From: an uncultured Oscillibacter sp.
GTDB taxonomy: Bacteria > Bacillota > Clostridia > Oscillospirales > Oscillospiraceae
NCBI GenBank assembly: GCA_947245315.1
Contig: CAMXNV010000134.1
Coordinates: 1 to 5,894 of the forward strand
DNA length: 5,894 bases
Direction of reading: 5' to 3'
In this document: piece after piece, positions 1 to 5,680 of the stretch
Layout: the number at the start of each line of letters is the position of its first letter
How positions within the stretch are numbered: position 1 is the first letter of the stretch
The notes under the pieces: generated by a model
Told to the model about the DNA's origin: nothing
Databases searched by the model: none
Seen by the model: only the letters and a program-made list of their open reading frames with translations
Program-made: the position numbers and the translations under genes

Positions 1-91
1 CTCCCTTTTCCACATGCATGGTCAGGCCGTTGAGGGCCTTGCCGTTCTTATAATGTTTGATTAGATTACTTGTCTGGAGAATGTAGTCCAT
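1..91 (-). CDS. ABC transporter ATP-binding protein, N-terminal fragment (bacitracin-export-like)
   Basis: Only the first 30 codons are present; the gene continues past position 1. The peptide starts MDYILQTSNLIKHYKNGKAL and then reads NGLTMHVEKG. That is the usual first beta-strand layout of an ABC ATPase, ending just where the Walker A region (typically YGFVGRNGAGKTT) would follow outside the window. The wording resembles BcrA-type ATPases, which energise two-component exporters for peptide antibiotics or other amphiphiles at the membrane; the substrate cannot be told from this fragment. The ATG at 89-91 has a textbook AAGGAGG at 99-105 with a 7-nt spacer. Upstream lie a -10 box and a repeat array that suggest activation by the neighbouring response regulator. 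G+C here is about 45%, well below the rest of the window. The family is fairly secure; the substrate is unknown. Confidence 0.8.
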   Translation of the reverse strand, partial: MDYILQTSNLIKHYKNGKALNGLTMHVEKG

Positions 92-120
92 TTCCTTGCC
101 TCCTTGGTTGGGATGATTCC

Positions 121-149
121 ATTCTACCATACAGCGGTTAAGAAAGCGG
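121..149 (-). promoter_or_regulatory. Candidate activator-dependent promoter of the ABC transporter
   Basis: On the minus strand a -10-like TAGAAT sits at 121-126, about 30 bases upstream of the ABC transporter ATG. At the expected -35 distance (16-18 bp, around 144-149) there is no TTGACA-like hexamer, only CGCTTT/CCGCTT. The last two repeats of the adjacent array cover this position instead. A good -10, a poor -35 and repeats over the -35 are the usual layout of promoters activated by OmpR/PhoB-family regulators. The start site is inferred, not observed. Confidence 0.5.
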
Positions 150-177
150 TTAAGGAAATGGATAAGAAAAGGTAAAG
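133..177 (-). promoter_or_regulatory. Tandem 10-bp repeat array, likely response-regulator operator
   Basis: Read on the minus strand there are four direct repeats: CTTTACCTTT (168-177), CTTATCCATT (157-166), CTTAACCGCT (145-154) and CTTAACCGCT (133-142). Their starts are 11, 12 and 12 bases apart, about one helical turn, so all face the same side of the DNA. The two copies nearest the promoter are identical over 10 bp. The core TTAACC with 6 bases between copies resembles the TTAACA-type repeats bound by PhoP/OmpR-family proteins in Firmicutes. The array ends six bases before a -10 box. It lies between an OmpR-family regulator gene and the ABC transporter gene, so this regulator binding here is the simplest inference. 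Confidence 0.55.
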
Positions 178-224
178 AGATTTAAGGTTTCTTTAAATGC
201 TTTCTGTTCGCGCCCCGGCGGCGT

Positions 225-887
225 TCAATCCGCCAGTTTGAACCCGATCCCCCAGACCGCCTCTATGACCTCCCCCGCCCCCGCCTCCCGCAGCTTTCGG
301 CGAAGATTGCTCACATGCACCTTCAGCGACGCCTCCACACAGTCCGGGGTCTCCGCGCTCAGCCGGTCCAGCAGCCTGGATTTCGCTATCACCCGGCCGG
401 GATTCTCCATCAAAATCTTCAATATTCCAAACTCCGTCCGGGTCAGATGGACGGCCGCGCCGTCCAGCGTGACCTCCCGTCTCTCCGGGTCCAGGGCGAG
501 CCCGCTGCGGTGGAGCAGCCCGTCCCGCCGTCCCTTCTGCCGGAGCTGGACCGCGATCCGGGCCAGCAGCTCCCGGGTGTCAAAGGGCTTGGTGAGATAG
601 TCCGCCGCCCCGCCCAGCAGCAGCGACACCTTCCCCTCCACCTCCGCCTTGGCGGAGAGCACGATCACCGGCAGCCCCGACAGCCGGGGCAGAACCTCCT
701 CCCCGCTCAGCCCCGGCAGCATCAGGTCCAGCAGCACCAGGTCCGGCCTGCGGCCGTCCAAAAGCAGAAGCGCCTCCGTCCCCGAGTAGGCCCGCAGGAC
801 CTCGCAGCCCTCCCGGCGCAGCAGCTCCTCCAGCATATCCCCGATATATACGTCGTCGTCCACGACGGCAATCACCGCCCCGGTCAT
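225..887 (-). CDS. OmpR/PhoB-family DNA-binding response regulator
   Basis: A 220-residue two-domain transcription regulator. The receiver domain (about 4-118) shows the acidic cluster D10-D11-D12, phospho-acceptor D54 in LLDLMLPGLSG, switch residue S78 in IVLSAK, and K100 in YLTKPF. The winged-helix domain (about 128-220) has LTRTEF at 148-153, a recognition helix around 183-200 ending NLRRKLR, and WGIGFKL at the end, where many relatives have RGxGY. All phosphorylation residues are present, so it should answer to a histidine kinase, but no kinase gene lies in this window. The open frame extends far upstream, but codons before 887 only read through the phosphoesterase gene out of frame. The ATG at 885-887 overlaps that gene's TGA as ATGA and has GGAG 8 nt upstream, indicating translational coupling. 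It probably controls the downstream ABC transporter. Confidence 0.93.
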   Translation of the reverse strand: MTGAVIAVVDDDVYIGDMLEELLRREGCEVLRAYSGTEALLLLDGRRPDLVLLDLMLPGLSGEEVLPRLSGLPVIVLSAKAEVEGKVSLLLGGAADYLTKPFDTRELLARIAVQLRQKGRRDGLLHRSGLALDPERREVTLDGAAVHLTRTEFGILKILMENPGRVIAKSRLLDRLSAETPDCVEASLKVHVSNLRRKLREAGAGEVIEAVWGIGFKLAD

Positions 888-1342
888 AGAGGCAGCTCCA
901 CCTTCTCCACCGACACCGTCCCGTCCTCCCCCGTCTCCAGCAGAGCCAGGGTGGGCCGGGCCCGCAGGGGCCGGGGATAGGAGCAGCTGCCCGGATTCAA
1001 CCACAGCCGGTCCGGCGCCCGCTCCTCCTCGTACCGGTGGGTGTGGCCGCAGACCACCACGCTCACCCCCGTCAGGTCCCACGGCACGTCCGCCCGCCTG
1101 TGGGCCACGCAGAAGCACACCCCGCCCAGCTCCAGCCGCGCCACCCGGGGCAGCTCCCGGGACCAGCCGCCCCAGTCGTTGTTGCCCCGAACCCCGTAGA
1201 CGGGGGCGATGCGCTCCAGGGTCCACAGCACCTCCGGCCCGTCAAAATCCCCCGCGTGGAGGATGCAGTCCACGTCCCGCAGCCGCTCCGCCGTCTCCGG
1301 CCGCAGCCGCCCGTGGGTGTCCGAGATCACGCCGATGCGCAT
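884..1342 (-). CDS. yfcE: YfcE/MJ0936-type metallophosphoesterase
   Basis: A 152-residue, single-domain calcineurin-like phosphoesterase, the usual length for the YfcE family. Metal-binding motifs appear in order: D8-x-H10 in ISDTHG, GDFD at 31-34, GNND at 53-56, H81, and GHTH at 99-102, followed by NPGS at 116-119. These residues hold two divalent metals that activate water to cut phosphodiester bonds. Family members cleave model phosphodiesters in vitro, but the physiological substrate is generally unknown. There is no signal peptide or membrane segment, so it should be cytoplasmic. The ATG at 1340-1342 has AGGAGGA at 1347-1353. It starts 15 bases after ligA stops, and its own TGA overlaps the response regulator ATG, so the three genes are probably co-transcribed. 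The residue after H81 is R rather than the more common G, a small departure. Family assignment is strong; the specific role is unknown. Confidence 0.9.
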   Translation of the reverse strand: MRIGVISDTHGRLRPETAERLRDVDCILHAGDFDGPEVLWTLERIAPVYGVRGNNDWGGWSRELPRVARLELGGVCFCVAHRRADVPWDLTGVSVVVCGHTHRYEEERAPDRLWLNPGSCSYPRPLRARPTLALLETGEDGTVSVEKVELPL

Positions 1343-1357
1343 AGCTTCCTCCTCTCT

Positions 1358-3334
1358 CTACTCCGCCAGCATGGCGGCGAAGGCCTCCTCCGTCAGCACC
1401 GGAACGCCCAGCTCCTCCGCCTTGCGCAGCTTGCTGCCCGCGTTCTCCCCGGCCACCACATAGGAGGTTTTCCTGCTCACCGCCGCCGCCGCCTTGCCGC
1501 CCCGGGCCTCGATCATGGCGGCGGCCTCGTCCCGTGTGAAGCGCTCCAGAGCCCCGGTGAGGACGAAGGTCAGACCCTTGAACTGCTCCCCGGCGCTCCG
1601 TTGGGCCGCCTCCATGGAGACCCCCGCCTCCTTCAGCCGTCCGATGAGGTGCTGCGACTGGGGGCTGTCCAGCCACGAGCGGATATAGGCGGCGGTGACG
1701 GCCCCCATGTCGCCGATCTCCGTCAGCTCCTCCTCCGTGGCCCGGGTCAGCGCGTCGAAGTCGCCGAAGTGGGCGGCCAGAATCTTCCCCGTCTTCTGCC
1801 CCACCTGCCGGATGCCCAGGGCGTAGAGCAGACGCTCCAGCCCCCGGCCCCGGCTGGCTGCGATGGCGTCTATTGCGTTCCGGGCGGACTTCTTCCCCAT
1901 GCGCTCCAGCCCCTCCAGCTGCTCCTCGGTCAGGAAATACAGGTCCGCCGGGGTTTTGACCAGCCCCGTGTCGATGAGCTGGCCCATGACGGCGGGGCCC
2001 ACGCCGTCGATGTCCATAGCGTCACGGCTGGCAAAGTGGATCAGATTCCGGTGGCGCTGGGCGGGGCACTCCGCTCCGGTACACCGCAGGGCGGCCCCGT
2101 CCTCGTCCCGGACCACAGCCGCCCCGCACACCGGACAGACCGGGGGCAGGCGGTAGGGCTCCGTCCCCTCGGGCCGCCGGTCGTACAGGACCTCCACCAC
2201 CTCCGGAATGATCTCCCCCGCCTTCTGCAGCACCACGGTGTCACCGACGCGGATGTCCTTCTCGTCAATAAAATCCTGGTTGTGCAGGGTGGCGCTGGTC
2301 ACCGTGGTTCCCGCCAGGCGCACCGGCTCCACCACCACCTTGGGGGTCAGCACCCCTGTCCGGCCCACCTGCACCACGATGTCAACAACCCGGCTGGGCT
2401 TCTTTTCCGGCGGGTACTTGTAGGCCACGGCCCACCGGGGACACTTGGCCGTGCTGCCCACCGTCCGGCGCTCCGCCAGGGAGTTGACCTTCACCACCGC
2501 CCCGTCCATATCGAAGGGAAGCGCCTCCCGGCTCTCTCCCAGGCGCACGATCTCCTCGTTGACCGCCCGCGCCATATCCAACACCTTGTAGGGAATCGTC
2601 TGGAAGCCCTGGGAGGCGATGTAGTCGATGGTCTCCCCGTGGGTTGCAAACTCCCGGCCCTCCGCCAGCTGGAGGTTGAAAACCCGGATGTCCAGCAGCC
2701 GTCTGGCGCAGATTTTCGGGTCCAGCTGCCGCAGGGAGCCGGCGGCGGCGTTGCGGGGGTTGGCGAAGAGGGCTTCGCCGCTCTCCTCCCGCCGCTGGTT
2801 GAGCTTGTGGAAAACGTTTTTGGGCATGAAGACCTCCCCCCGCACGATGAGGCGGGGGAGCTTGTCCGGCAGCGTCATGGGGATGGACTTGATGGTTCGG
2901 AGATTTTCCGTCACATCCTCCCCCTTCCTCCCGTCCCCCCGGGTGGCCCCCCGTACAAACAGGCCGTCCCGGTACTCCAGGGCCACGCTCAGTCCGTCCA
3001 CTTTGGGCTCCACGCTGTAGGAGACGCTCTCCAGCGCCTCCTCCATCCGCTGGGCGAACTCCGCCACCTCCTCCGGAGAGAACACGTCCTGCAGACTCTC
3101 CAGGGGCACGGGATGCTCCACCTCCTGAAAGCTGTCCAGCACCGCGCCCCCCACCCGCTGGGTGGGGGAGTCGGGGGTGACCTCCTCCGGGTGCTCCGCC
3201 TCCAGCTCCTCCAGCCGCCGGAGGAGCCGGTCGTACTCGTAATCCTCCATGGCGGGATCGTCCAGCACGTAGTAGCGGTAGCCCGCCTCGTTCAGCGTCT
3301 CCCGCAGACGCTTCATTTCGCTCTTGTACTCCAT
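1358..3334 (-). CDS. ligA: NAD-dependent DNA ligase LigA
   Basis: A 658-residue full-length ligase that seals nicks in replication and repair using NAD+. Domains in order: Ia (about 1-60) with YRYYVLDDP and YDRLL; adenylation domain with catalytic lysine K111 in EPKVDGLS, TRGDG at 131-135, RGEVFM at 165-170 and FDMDGAVVKVN at 274-284; OB fold about 310-390 with VGRTGVLTPK; a four-cysteine zinc site C400, C403, C418, C423; helix-hairpin-helix repeats about 440-570; and a BRCT domain about 584-658. Nothing essential is missing. The NAD-site loop reads LESLQDVFS where many bacteria have MLSLDNAF, but the S-L pair (80-81) is kept. The ATG at 3332-3334 is chosen because GAGGAG lies just upstream. 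An in-frame GTG at 3404-3406 overlapping the yunB stop would add 24 residues with no resemblance to LigA. It is probably read with yunB and the phosphoesterase. Confidence 0.98.
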   Translation of the reverse strand: MEYKSEMKRLRETLNEAGYRYYVLDDPAMEDYEYDRLLRRLEELEAEHPEEVTPDSPTQRVGGAVLDSFQEVEHPVPLESLQDVFSPEEVAEFAQRMEEALESVSYSVEPKVDGLSVALEYRDGLFVRGATRGDGRKGEDVTENLRTIKSIPMTLPDKLPRLIVRGEVFMPKNVFHKLNQRREESGEALFANPRNAAAGSLRQLDPKICARRLLDIRVFNLQLAEGREFATHGETIDYIASQGFQTIPYKVLDMARAVNEEIVRLGESREALPFDMDGAVVKVNSLAERRTVGSTAKCPRWAVAYKYPPEKKPSRVVDIVVQVGRTGVLTPKVVVEPVRLAGTTVTSATLHNQDFIDEKDIRVGDTVVLQKAGEIIPEVVEVLYDRRPEGTEPYRLPPVCPVCGAAVVRDEDGAALRCTGAECPAQRHRNLIHFASRDAMDIDGVGPAVMGQLIDTGLVKTPADLYFLTEEQLEGLERMGKKSARNAIDAIAASRGRGLERLLYALGIRQVGQKTGKILAAHFGDFDALTRATEEELTEIGDMGAVTAAYIRSWLDSPQSQHLIGRLKEAGVSMEAAQRSAGEQFKGLTFVLTGALERFTRDEAAAMIEARGGKAAAAVSRKTSYVVAGENAGSKLRKAEELGVPVLTEEAFAAMLAE

Positions 3335-3402
3335 AGCTTCTCTCCTCAGATAGTTTCGCGGCTGCGGCTTTCCCCCGGCGTCCGCGGAGGCGGGGAGCCC
3401 CC

Positions 3403-4089
3403 TCACCCGTTGTTGATCGAATACTCAAAGGCGTCGTCCTGCATAGCATTCCCGGAATCGAAGTATGTATAAGTGCCGGGCACCTCGCCCACAATGACGG
3501 TCTCCGCCACGGCGAAGGAGTTGGAAACCTCCGTCCCCGTGCGAAAGCCGGGGAGCAGGATAGACATAGACACGTCCACGCACAGCAGAATCCGGTGGGT
3601 GGTCTGGTTGATGCCCGCATGGGAAAACTCGTTTTCAAACCGCGCCGAGCAGCTTCCGACAGACTGCATCCGCACGGAGAGCACAGGCCCCCGGCCCGCC
3701 AGAAAGGCGGAGCCGCTGAGCGTGCCCAGCGGGATGCCCAGCTCGATGTCCGACATCCCCCCCAGCCGATCCAGAATATCCCGGGTGATGGCGGCCTGAA
3801 GGCGGTTGAACTCCGCCATATTGCTCACCAGGGCGGCCACGCCGCCGCTCTCGTTTTTCTCCAGGGTAATCAGCTGGTTATACTGAATCTCCCCGCTGTC
3901 CACCGCAGTGCCGACTGCCTCCGCCGCAATGCGGTTGACCATGTTGGACACCCGCGTCACCGCCAGACTGCCCAGAATGGAGCGCAGATGGCCGGTCCCC
4001 ACCACAGCGAGGACCACAAGGACGCAGGCAAGAAAAAAGCAGAAAAATTTCGCCCTCTGCCGGGGCTCCAGGGGGGGACGGCGGCGCAT
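3403..4089 (-). CDS. yunB: Sporulation protein YunB
   Basis: A 228-residue membrane-anchored protein recognised as YunB. An arginine-rich N-terminus (MRRR...RQRAK) precedes one hydrophobic segment at about 15-33, suggesting a single anchor with the bulk of the protein outside the cytoplasm. The soluble part carries the family's recognisable stretches: ALVSNMAEFNRLQAAI, LGIPLGTLSGSAFLAGRGP, ENEFSHAGINQTTHRI and AETVIVGEVPGTY. In Bacillus subtilis yunB belongs to the mother-cell sigma-E programme and affects spore formation; its biochemical activity is unknown. The ATG at 4087-4089 has an extended GAGGTGAT Shine-Dalgarno at 4096-4103. Both the Shine-Dalgarno and ATG sit within a perfect 14-bp inverted repeat, and a sigma-E-like promoter overlaps it. 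ligA starts 68 bases downstream, so read-through into an essential ligase is likely. Confidence 0.92.
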   Translation of the reverse strand: MRRRPPLEPRQRAKFFCFFLACVLVVLAVVGTGHLRSILGSLAVTRVSNMVNRIAAEAVGTAVDSGEIQYNQLITLEKNESGGVAALVSNMAEFNRLQAAITRDILDRLGGMSDIELGIPLGTLSGSAFLAGRGPVLSVRMQSVGSCSARFENEFSHAGINQTTHRILLCVDVSMSILLPGFRTGTEVSNSFAVAETVIVGEVPGTYTYFDSGNAMQDDAFEYSINNG

Positions 4090-4125
4090 AGGATCATCAC
4101 CTCATGTTCAGCCTATGCGCCGCCG
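4079..4125 (-). promoter_or_regulatory. Start-codon-sequestering hairpin of yunB
   Basis: On the minus strand CGGCGGCGCATAGG (4125 down to 4112) and CCTATGCGCCGCCG (4092 down to 4079) are perfect reverse complements: 14 of 14 pairs, 10 of them G-C. The 19-base loop (4093-4111) holds the Shine-Dalgarno GAGGTGAT, and the downstream arm holds the yunB ATG plus codons 2-4. In RNA spanning both arms, the start codon would be buried in a stable stem. The inverted repeat is seen directly; translational repression is inferred. It could also act as a DNA-level dyad for a regulator, though 19 bases between arms is long for that. Confidence 0.55.
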
Positions 4126-4139
4126 GCTTTTCCCTATTC
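4110..4139 (-). promoter_or_regulatory. Candidate sigma-E promoter of yunB
   Basis: On the minus strand GAATAGG (4133-4139) matches five of seven positions of the B. subtilis sigma-E -35 (KMATATT). It is followed, after 15 bases, by CATAGGCT (4110-4117), which fits the CATAnnnT core of the -10. The spacing agrees with the known 14-15 bases. Transcription would start near 4102-4104, inside the loop of the yunB hairpin and only about 14 bases before the ATG, so this RNA would lack the upstream pairing arm. Support comes from yunB being sigma-E dependent in B. subtilis; the -35 match is imperfect and the leader unusually short. Confidence 0.35.
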
Positions 4140-4175
4140 CGGTTTTCTCTCCCCTCACAGGGAAAGCCCGGCGGC
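4119..4175 (-). repeat. Long imperfect inverted repeat competing with the yunB start hairpin
   Basis: On the minus strand GCCGCCGGGCTTTCCCT (4175 down to 4159) can pair with AGGGAAAAGCCGGCGGC (4135 down to 4119): 15 of 17 positions pair, with a two-base mismatch in the middle and a 23-base loop. A further GCCTAT/ATAGGC pair (4185-4190 with 4111-4116) could extend it after an internal loop. Bases 4119-4125 are also used by the stem that hides the yunB ATG, so the two structures exclude each other. There is no U-tract after it, so it is not a standard intrinsic terminator. Together the two stems look like an anti-sequestor/sequestor pair. Confidence 0.5.
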
Positions 4176-4265
4176 AATTTCTCGATAGGCGGAGCTTCCG
4201 TCCAGCGCGGTTCCGCAGGTGTCCGCCCACGCCGGGATGTCCCTGCTGTTGATAAGGCCGCGCAC
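4155..4265 (-). CDS. Candidate 36-residue peptide ORF between murD and yunB
   Basis: A GTG at 4263-4265, six bases after the murD stop, opens a frame of 36 codons ending in TGA at 4155-4157. GGAG lies 8 nt upstream, overlapping the end of murD. The product begins MRGLINSRDIPAWADTCGTA and continues LDGSSAYREIAAGLSL, a balanced composition with Trp, Cys, Tyr and acidic residues. About 28 of 36 codons end in G or C, in line with the genes around it. No family is recognised. Codons 31-36 coincide with the upstream arm of the 4119-4175 hairpin, so a ribosome finishing this ORF would prevent that hairpin from forming, as with a leader peptide. It may equally be a decayed gene remnant or chance; a GTG start and short length keep confidence low. 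Confidence 0.3.
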   Translation of the reverse strand: MRGLINSRDIPAWADTCGTALDGSSAYREIAAGLSL

Positions 4266-4270
4266 AGCCG

Positions 4271-5650
4271 CTACTCCGGCAGGGCGTTCACCAGGTCCTT
4301 GAACACCCGGCCCCGCTCTTCAAAATTTTTGAAGCGGTCGAAGGAGGTGCCGGCGGGAGACAGCAGCACCACGTCCCCCGCTCCGGCGCTCTCGTCCGCC
4401 AGACGCACCGCCGCCGGATAGTCCTCCGCCGTCAGGATTTTTAACCCCTGATAGTTCTCCGCCGTCTCCACCGCCTCCCGGATCACCGCCTGCGTAGCCC
4501 CGCAGAGAATCAGCAGCTTTACATGGTCGTTCACTACCGGGCCCAGAGGGGCGTAGCTGACGCCCTTGTCCTTCCCTCCGGCAATGAGGATCACCTTCGT
4601 CCGGAAGGAGCGCAGCCCCGCTATAGTCCGGCTGGGGCTGGAGGCGATGGAGTCGTTGTACCACCGCACCCCCCGGCGCTCCCGCACCAGCTCGATGCGG
4701 TGCTCCACGCCGCCGAAGGTCCGGGCGAAGCCGCGAATGGTCTCATCGGGGACCAGTCCCTGGACCGCGCATATGGCCGCCATATAGTTCTCCACATTGT
4801 GCTCCCCGGGCAGCAGGATGTCCGCCAGAGGCAGCACCGGCCGCGCCCCCTTCCCGTCCCCGTACCAGACGGCCTCCTCCCGCAGGAAGCAGCCACGGGG
4901 CGGACTCTGCGGCGGCAGGCGGGTAAAAAAGTCCGTCCTGCCAGCTGTTCTGCCGGCGAGCTCCCGGGTGATCGCATTGTCCCAGTTGCACACCGCCCGG
5001 TCCTCCGCCGTCTGGAAGGCCAGCAGATTGGCCTTGGCCTCCACGTACTCCGCCATATCCGTATGCACGTCCAGGTGGTTGGGGGCCAGGTTGGTCAGCA
5101 CCGCGACGCGGGGGCTCTTTTTCATGGTCAGCAGCTGAAAGGAGCTCAGCTCCACCACGGCCCAGTCCGAGGGACGGATGTCCTCCGCCTCCGGGAGCAG
5201 GGGGCGCCCGATGTTGCCCCCCAGGTGGACGGTGTGGCCCACCGCCTCCAGCAGACGGGCGATGATGGTGGTTGTGGTGGTCTTCCCGTCGCTGCCCGTC
5301 ACCGCCAGAATGGGGCAGGGGCACACGTCAAAGAATACCTCCATCTCCGATGTGATCTCACCGCCCCGCCTCCGGACCTCCTCCAGAAAGCGGGGGTGCA
5401 GGCCGGGGGTGCGGAAGATCACGTCCTGATCCAATCCCTCCAGGTAGTCCGCCCCCAGGCGCAGCCGGCAGCCCATGGCCTCCAGCTCGTCCGCCTGGGG
5501 CCCCAGGGCCTCCCGGCTCTTTTTGTCGCAGGCGGTCACCTCGACCCCCGCTTCCCGCAGCAGCTTCACCAGCGGCCGGTTGCTGACGCCCACGCCAATG
5601 ACCGCCGCCCGTTTATTTTTCAGCGTCTCCAAGTATCCCTTCAGGGTCAT
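4271..5650 (-). CDS. murD: UDP-N-acetylmuramoyl-L-alanine--D-glutamate ligase MurD
   Basis: A 459-residue cytoplasmic enzyme that adds D-glutamate to UDP-MurNAc-L-Ala using ATP, the second amino-acid step of peptidoglycan precursor synthesis. The N-terminal domain (about 1-105) starts with AAVIGVGVSN, binding UDP; the central ATPase domain has P-loop TGSDGKTTTT at 118-127, ELSSFQL at 167-173, NHLDVH at 191-196 and the KANL lysine K206 that is carbamylated in relatives. The C-terminal domain has GVEHRIE at 314-320, YNDSIASSPSRT at 331-342, GGKDKG at 358-363 and SPAGTSFDRF at 431-440. The forms TGSDGK and NDSIASS differ from the E. coli-type TGTNGK and NDSKATN, as I recall for many clostridial MurDs. 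The start at 5648-5650 is preferred, as GGAGG lies just upstream; an in-frame ATG at 5672-5674 has only a weak site. It stands away from other division and cell-wall genes here, beside tgt. Confidence 0.96.
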   Translation of the reverse strand: MTLKGYLETLKNKRAAVIGVGVSNRPLVKLLREAGVEVTACDKKSREALGPQADELEAMGCRLRLGADYLEGLDQDVIFRTPGLHPRFLEEVRRRGGEITSEMEVFFDVCPCPILAVTGSDGKTTTTTIIARLLEAVGHTVHLGGNIGRPLLPEAEDIRPSDWAVVELSSFQLLTMKKSPRVAVLTNLAPNHLDVHTDMAEYVEAKANLLAFQTAEDRAVCNWDNAITRELAGRTAGRTDFFTRLPPQSPPRGCFLREEAVWYGDGKGARPVLPLADILLPGEHNVENYMAAICAVQGLVPDETIRGFARTFGGVEHRIELVRERRGVRWYNDSIASSPSRTIAGLRSFRTKVILIAGGKDKGVSYAPLGPVVNDHVKLLILCGATQAVIREAVETAENYQGLKILTAEDYPAAVRLADESAGAGDVVLLSPAGTSFDRFKNFEERGRVFKDLVNALPE

Positions 5651-5680
5651 AGAGCTCCCTCCCTCATATTCCATTGCTTC

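Noticed and set aside
211..223. GC-rich patch after the response regulator as a terminator
   Set aside because: Only a 4-bp CGCC/GGCG pairing is possible and no U-tract follows, so read-through towards the ABC transporter remains possible.
888..1226. In-frame N-terminal extension of the response regulator (113 extra residues)
   Set aside because: The extension is low-complexity Gly/Ala/Arg/Pro sequence produced by reading the phosphoesterase gene in another frame. The receiver domain starts normally at the ATG at 885-887.
3358..3402. GC-rich self-complementary stretch between yunB and ligA as a terminator
   Set aside because: Short stems are possible (CCCCG with CGGGG, GGGG with CCCC), but there is no U-tract and the pairing is broken by mismatches.
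3335..3406. GTG start for ligA overlapping the yunB stop (GTGA)
   Set aside because: It would add 24 residues not seen in LigA proteins, and the ATG at 3332-3334 has a better ribosome binding site. Translational coupling cannot be wholly excluded.
1037..3472. Very long open frame (811 codons) on the plus strand opposite ligA
   Set aside because: It is rich in His, Pro, Gln and Arg with no recognisable domain, and lies antisense to a complete ligA. Long antisense frames are expected in high-GC coding DNA with strong third-position bias.
2382..3638. 418-codon frame on the minus strand overlapping ligA and yunB
   Set aside because: It is a shifted-frame shadow of two well-supported genes, with Gly/Arg/Pro-rich composition and no motif.
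5651..5674. Upstream in-frame ATG of murD at 5672-5674
   Set aside because: It would add eight residues (MEYEGGSS) that simply translate the ribosome binding site of the downstream ATG, and has only a weak binding site itself.
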